In this document: piece after piece, positions 56,870 to 60,000 of the stretch
Layout of the letters: each line of letters begins with the position of its first letter
Position numbering within the stretch: the first letter of the stretch is position 1
Notes under the pieces: generated by a model
What the model was told of the DNA's origin: nothing
What the model saw: the letters and a program-made list of their open reading frames with translations, nothing else
Database searches by the model: none
Assembly (NCBI RefSeq): GCF_030272615.1
Contig: NC_081410.1
Span: forward strand, 285,139,957-285,199,956
Direction of reading: 5' to 3'
Length of the DNA stretch: 60,000 bases
Source of the DNA: Cryptomeria japonica
Taxonomy: Eukaryota; Streptophyta; Pinopsida; Cupressales; Cupressaceae
Made by a program: the position numbers and the translations under genes

Positions 56870-57720
56870 TGTTGGTTGAAAATTTTGTACACCTGGGAAG
56901 ATGTGCAAAATTGTGGTTTTAGCCACCGTGTGAGAGTATAAAACTCTCCTAATTTAGGGAAGGCTCCCCCTTTCCTACTAACTAAATACTTAATCTAATT
57001 TAATCTAATATGGGTGGAACAGCAACCTTTCCTCTTTTTTCAGAAAAGATTATTCTTTCCTCTTCCTAGAAAAGAAATAACAATTTTGAAGATAATAACA
57101 ACAGTTTAAAAACAAGACAAAAGAGGAAATGAAGTTTCCTGAAAGCACAAAGAATTCTGTCACCTCCTCCGAGACTAGAAAACAGCAACTAAGCACAAAG
57201 TCTTAAGTTCCCACAATCCTATCTACCTTCTTTTAGAATGATAAAATAAGAACAGTATACAGCATATGGCAGCACAAAGTCTGCAAGTATGATGCACCTT
57301 CAAATTACTTCAAGTGGGAACAACCACAAGCACAAAGTCTTGCAACTCTTCTCAGATTTTAACTAACAATTAAACAAATTCAACCTTCACCATCTGCAAC
57401 TCAAAGTCTACAAAAAATCGGATTGAAGCTCCTTTTAACAAACTTCACTACAACAATCTCATGTAAATATAAAGCACTATGCCACTATGACACAAGAACA
57501 CAATTGACACAAATGGTGGTTTTGGGATTTTCATGGTTTTACATTAATAAAAAGTGGTTTTGGGATTTTCATGGTTTTACATTAAAAAAAAGTTTAGAAT
57601 TTTGCAAATTGGAAATGATTTATGATGAATTTTTAATGGGTAAAAACAAGACTCCCTCTTATTTTTCCATTCTGAATTTTAAGACTATGTTCAAATTTGT
57701 GTCAACATTTTTGTGACTGC
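56870..57720 (-). mobile_element. LTR end C, inverted relative of the A and B ends
   Basis: The plus strand begins TGTTGGTTGAAAATTTTG at 56870, the reverse complement of the A and B termini. Past the two terminal hairpins it carries AGCACAAAGTCTT motifs (minus sense AAGACTTTGTGCT) near 57187, 57272 and 57330. Similarity fades beyond about 57420, so the other edge is not fixed. It interrupts the gag-like sequence at 56869. Confidence 0.75.
57518..57593 (+). repeat. 38-bp tandem duplication
   Basis: GGTTTTGGGATTTTCATGG starts at 57518 and 57556 with nearly identical following sequence. Probable slippage. Confidence 0.85.
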
Positions 57721-60000
57721 CACACACCAAATATAAATTGGCATCATGAACCGAGAACTAGATGGTTAGAGGATGGTTAAGAAGTGGCTCTAGACGCTAT
57801 TTAGGATACAAAGTGACCTATGGTTATTAAGTGATAACTAAAGATATTCATAAGGTAATTAAATGAACCTAGATAATTCCACAACACACCTAGAAGCACT
57901 TGTAAAGGCTTGGTGTGAGAGAGATGGACATACCACACTTTGGGAGGTGTTGGGGATCATGTCAATTGGGTACCCTCGCCATTGTGATGGGAGGCATACT
58001 AAATCACTTCTTAGCCATTCCTTGGGCTAAAACAATGACACTCCCTGCCTTGCCTCTAGTTTCCTTATCTAGGATGCCCCTAGATTTCATAACCAAGAGA
58101 CCCATCTCTAGCCATGTATGACACTATGTTTCCATTGGATGATACCTTGATCATATTTCATGTTCGTACATGTGTTGTATGCTTGGTGTTGGCATGTATA
58201 TGTTGCATTATGTGAACTCTCTCATGCTTACGGTTGGTGTTGTCTTCACCCTAGAGCATTTTATTCTAACTGGTTGATCATATTGGTTGCCATGTATACT
58301 ATGATGGCTTATCTTACTTGTTTTCAGGTGGATGCTATGATTGTTATTCATATTGATTGGCATGTTTGTGATCCATAATCCATCGTTTTCTGGAGTGTGT
58401 GTACTTCTTCTCAAGTGACTATCTCTGAGCATGGTGGAGTGGACCCAAGGGTACGACATGGTTGAATGGCATTCAACCACAATTGAGGATCAACGAACTT
58501 GAAAGATTATTCTTGGATAGCATGATGGACTCTAATGGTACTTTTGCAATTGTGTATCTCTTTTCATTGAAAAAATGTGAATATTGTAAAGTGGGTTCCA
58601 GAGACCACTGTATGATGAATATGATAATGTATTTTATTGATTCTTGACGTGGGTTATGATCCATCCATGATTAGTATAAGAAACATTGGACGTAATAATT
58701 CATTGATGTCATCTTATATTTATCCAAACCTCGTTTTGGAATGCCGTTGGTATGTTTAGTATGTTTAGCATAGATATCTTAGTGTTGGATAATATTCTAC
58801 CCATATAGGTAGCAAGGATCTTATTATTAGTTTTAGCCCATGTCGTTGTTGGTGTCGAAGGGGCATAGTGTTCTATAATGCTTTCTCTATTTTGACTAAA
58901 TAGTTGTTGGTAAAAAGAACTTGGAGCATATTTGTCTTTGGGCTTAAAATGAATATAATGTGTTAGAGAATATTCAATTTTGGCATCATTGGATCTTGTG
59001 TTCTTTTGTCTACCTAGATTACGATGTGTTTGTGAATATCCATAGCGAGTTGGTGTCATTTTGGATCTCCTCTTGGTAGAAGGACAAGTAGCGTGTGTTG
59101 GGAACACTTCGCTTGTTCCTCATGTCCATGGACTCATGTGGGAATCCCTTGTAGGCATGTTGGAGATTGAGTGCAGTTCTCTCTTGGTCTCCTAATCATT
59201 TTCGATCATTTTGAAGTTCTTTTGTGTTGTTATCTTGTTTTTGTGTGTCTTGGGTGTTGCCCCTTGGTATGAGACCTAGAAATAGTCATCCATTTAGTCA
59301 CTGACTAGGACTACAGCACAATTTTTGGACTCTACTGCAATTTTAGGACACCTGAGTAGTTGCACTAGTGTCCTATCACAATAGTGTCCCCTCTAGGCGC
59401 TAGTGTACTCTCGCATGTTGTAATCCCTTGTTTCTTTGAACAGTCGGTATCTCTGACCTTTTTCTAAAAAAAAATTTTACAAATCGTTCCCCTTGGTCTT
59501 GTTAGTCTTCCCAAGTTGACACTTGGTTGATAGATGTCCCTAATTGGAAATTCTTCCACCATTTGCATTGGGATGCATGCCTTTCCACAAAAATGGCCTA
59601 TTGTCATTCTTATTAACTTAAGGCTTGTACCTCCTATTAGTGCAACCACTAGTGAAGGTTGTCCCTTGTGTTTGAGAGTTGTGTGGGTTTTTGTGGAATG
59701 GTTTCAAGATAGTTGTCACCCTCATACTCCTTGTTTGAGATGTTGGCAATATGTTGGATTTGGTTAAGTGTTGTCATTGATGTCAACACTATATCCTGGT
59801 TGGATATGGTTCTGCTATCCCAATTGGACCTATCCTGGTTAGACTTGGTGTTTGTCTTGGTTTTGGCTGTGATTCTGATCCGGTATGATCAGATCCCTCA
59901 ATTCGGTTTTGGATGGTTATTCAAAATGGCTACATGCTTGTCATATTCTATTGGTTCATGATTTGGTGCTCCGGAAGCTATTGCTTATGTTCCTGGTTGG
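57721..60000. other. no gene recognised; one unassigned ORF
   Basis: The stretch is T-rich sequence with LTR-like character. The minus-strand ORF at 58709-59107 (132 codons, including YIHFKPKDKYAPSSFYQQLF and AFQNEVWINIR) has a plausible protein composition and may be a piece of a retroelement gag-type gene, but I cannot assign it. Other ORFs here look accidental. It lies upstream of the known SAC exons. Confidence 0.4.

Overview
This window looks like nuclear DNA of a conifer or other large-genome gymnosperm. One host gene with plant-type protein sequence is spread over at least 45.7 kb by introns of 12 to 17 kb. Nearly everything between its exons is decayed, nested LTR retrotransposons with plant-type initiator-Met primer sites, plus hAT transposon and LINE remnants. 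I see no bacterial or organellar features. The species cannot be fixed from the sequence alone.

Host gene. On the minus strand, eleven exons between 54185 and 8483 encode the middle of a SAC-domain phosphoinositide phosphatase of the plant SAC6/7/8 (RHD4-like) type. Its catalytic CX5RT loop is in the exon at 21151-21250. Exon phases join in register throughout. One donor, after the small exon at 53946-54014, is uncertain. The first exons lie above 54.2 kb and the last ones below 8.4 kb; none was found in the window.

Layout. 1-721: LTR fragment. 722-1546: decayed hAT transposase. 3.7-7.35 kb: repeat-rich leader and a broken ORF of an unrecognised family (copy P1). 8.2-8.4 kb: remnant of a terminal repeat seen again at 40.6 and 45.4 kb. 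13.68-19.40 kb: a copia-like non-coding LTR element with TCTTT target duplications, itself split by a gag-only copia element (14.63-18.12 kb, target duplication CTGTG). 22.2-22.7 kb: LINE RNase H remnant. 23.4-24.5 kb: probable solo LTR. 25.0-31.1 kb: a retroelement-like unit (A) holding the long decayed copy P2 of the same ORF family. 31.1-33.7 kb: minus-strand Ty3/gypsy gag-protease with PBS and 5' LTR. 35.09-36.13 kb: short hAT element with an exact 8-bp target duplication. 39.65-40.61 and 45.5-46.0 kb: gag-protease and chromodomain-integrase pieces of gypsy type, separated by a 4.8-kb unit with inverted ends that encloses a broken copy of the Pol IV/V second-largest subunit gene (NRPD2/NRPE2-like). 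46.9-50.2 kb: unit B, a coding-poor relative of A. 50.3-52.6 kb: broken copia gag-pol. 56.0-57.7 kb: possible gypsy gag fragment, then a third A/B-type LTR end (C), inverted.

How it fits together. Only the SAC gene looks functional, and nearly all transposon material with placed boundaries lies inside its introns. The observations most worth following are the unrecognised ORF family shared by P1 and P2, the silencing-polymerase fragment between inverted repeat ends, and the arrays of short hairpin-forming or spaced motifs in the non-coding parts of several elements (unit A/B leaders and LTRs, the gag-only element, the gypsy LTR). All percentages, distances and alignments were done by eye.
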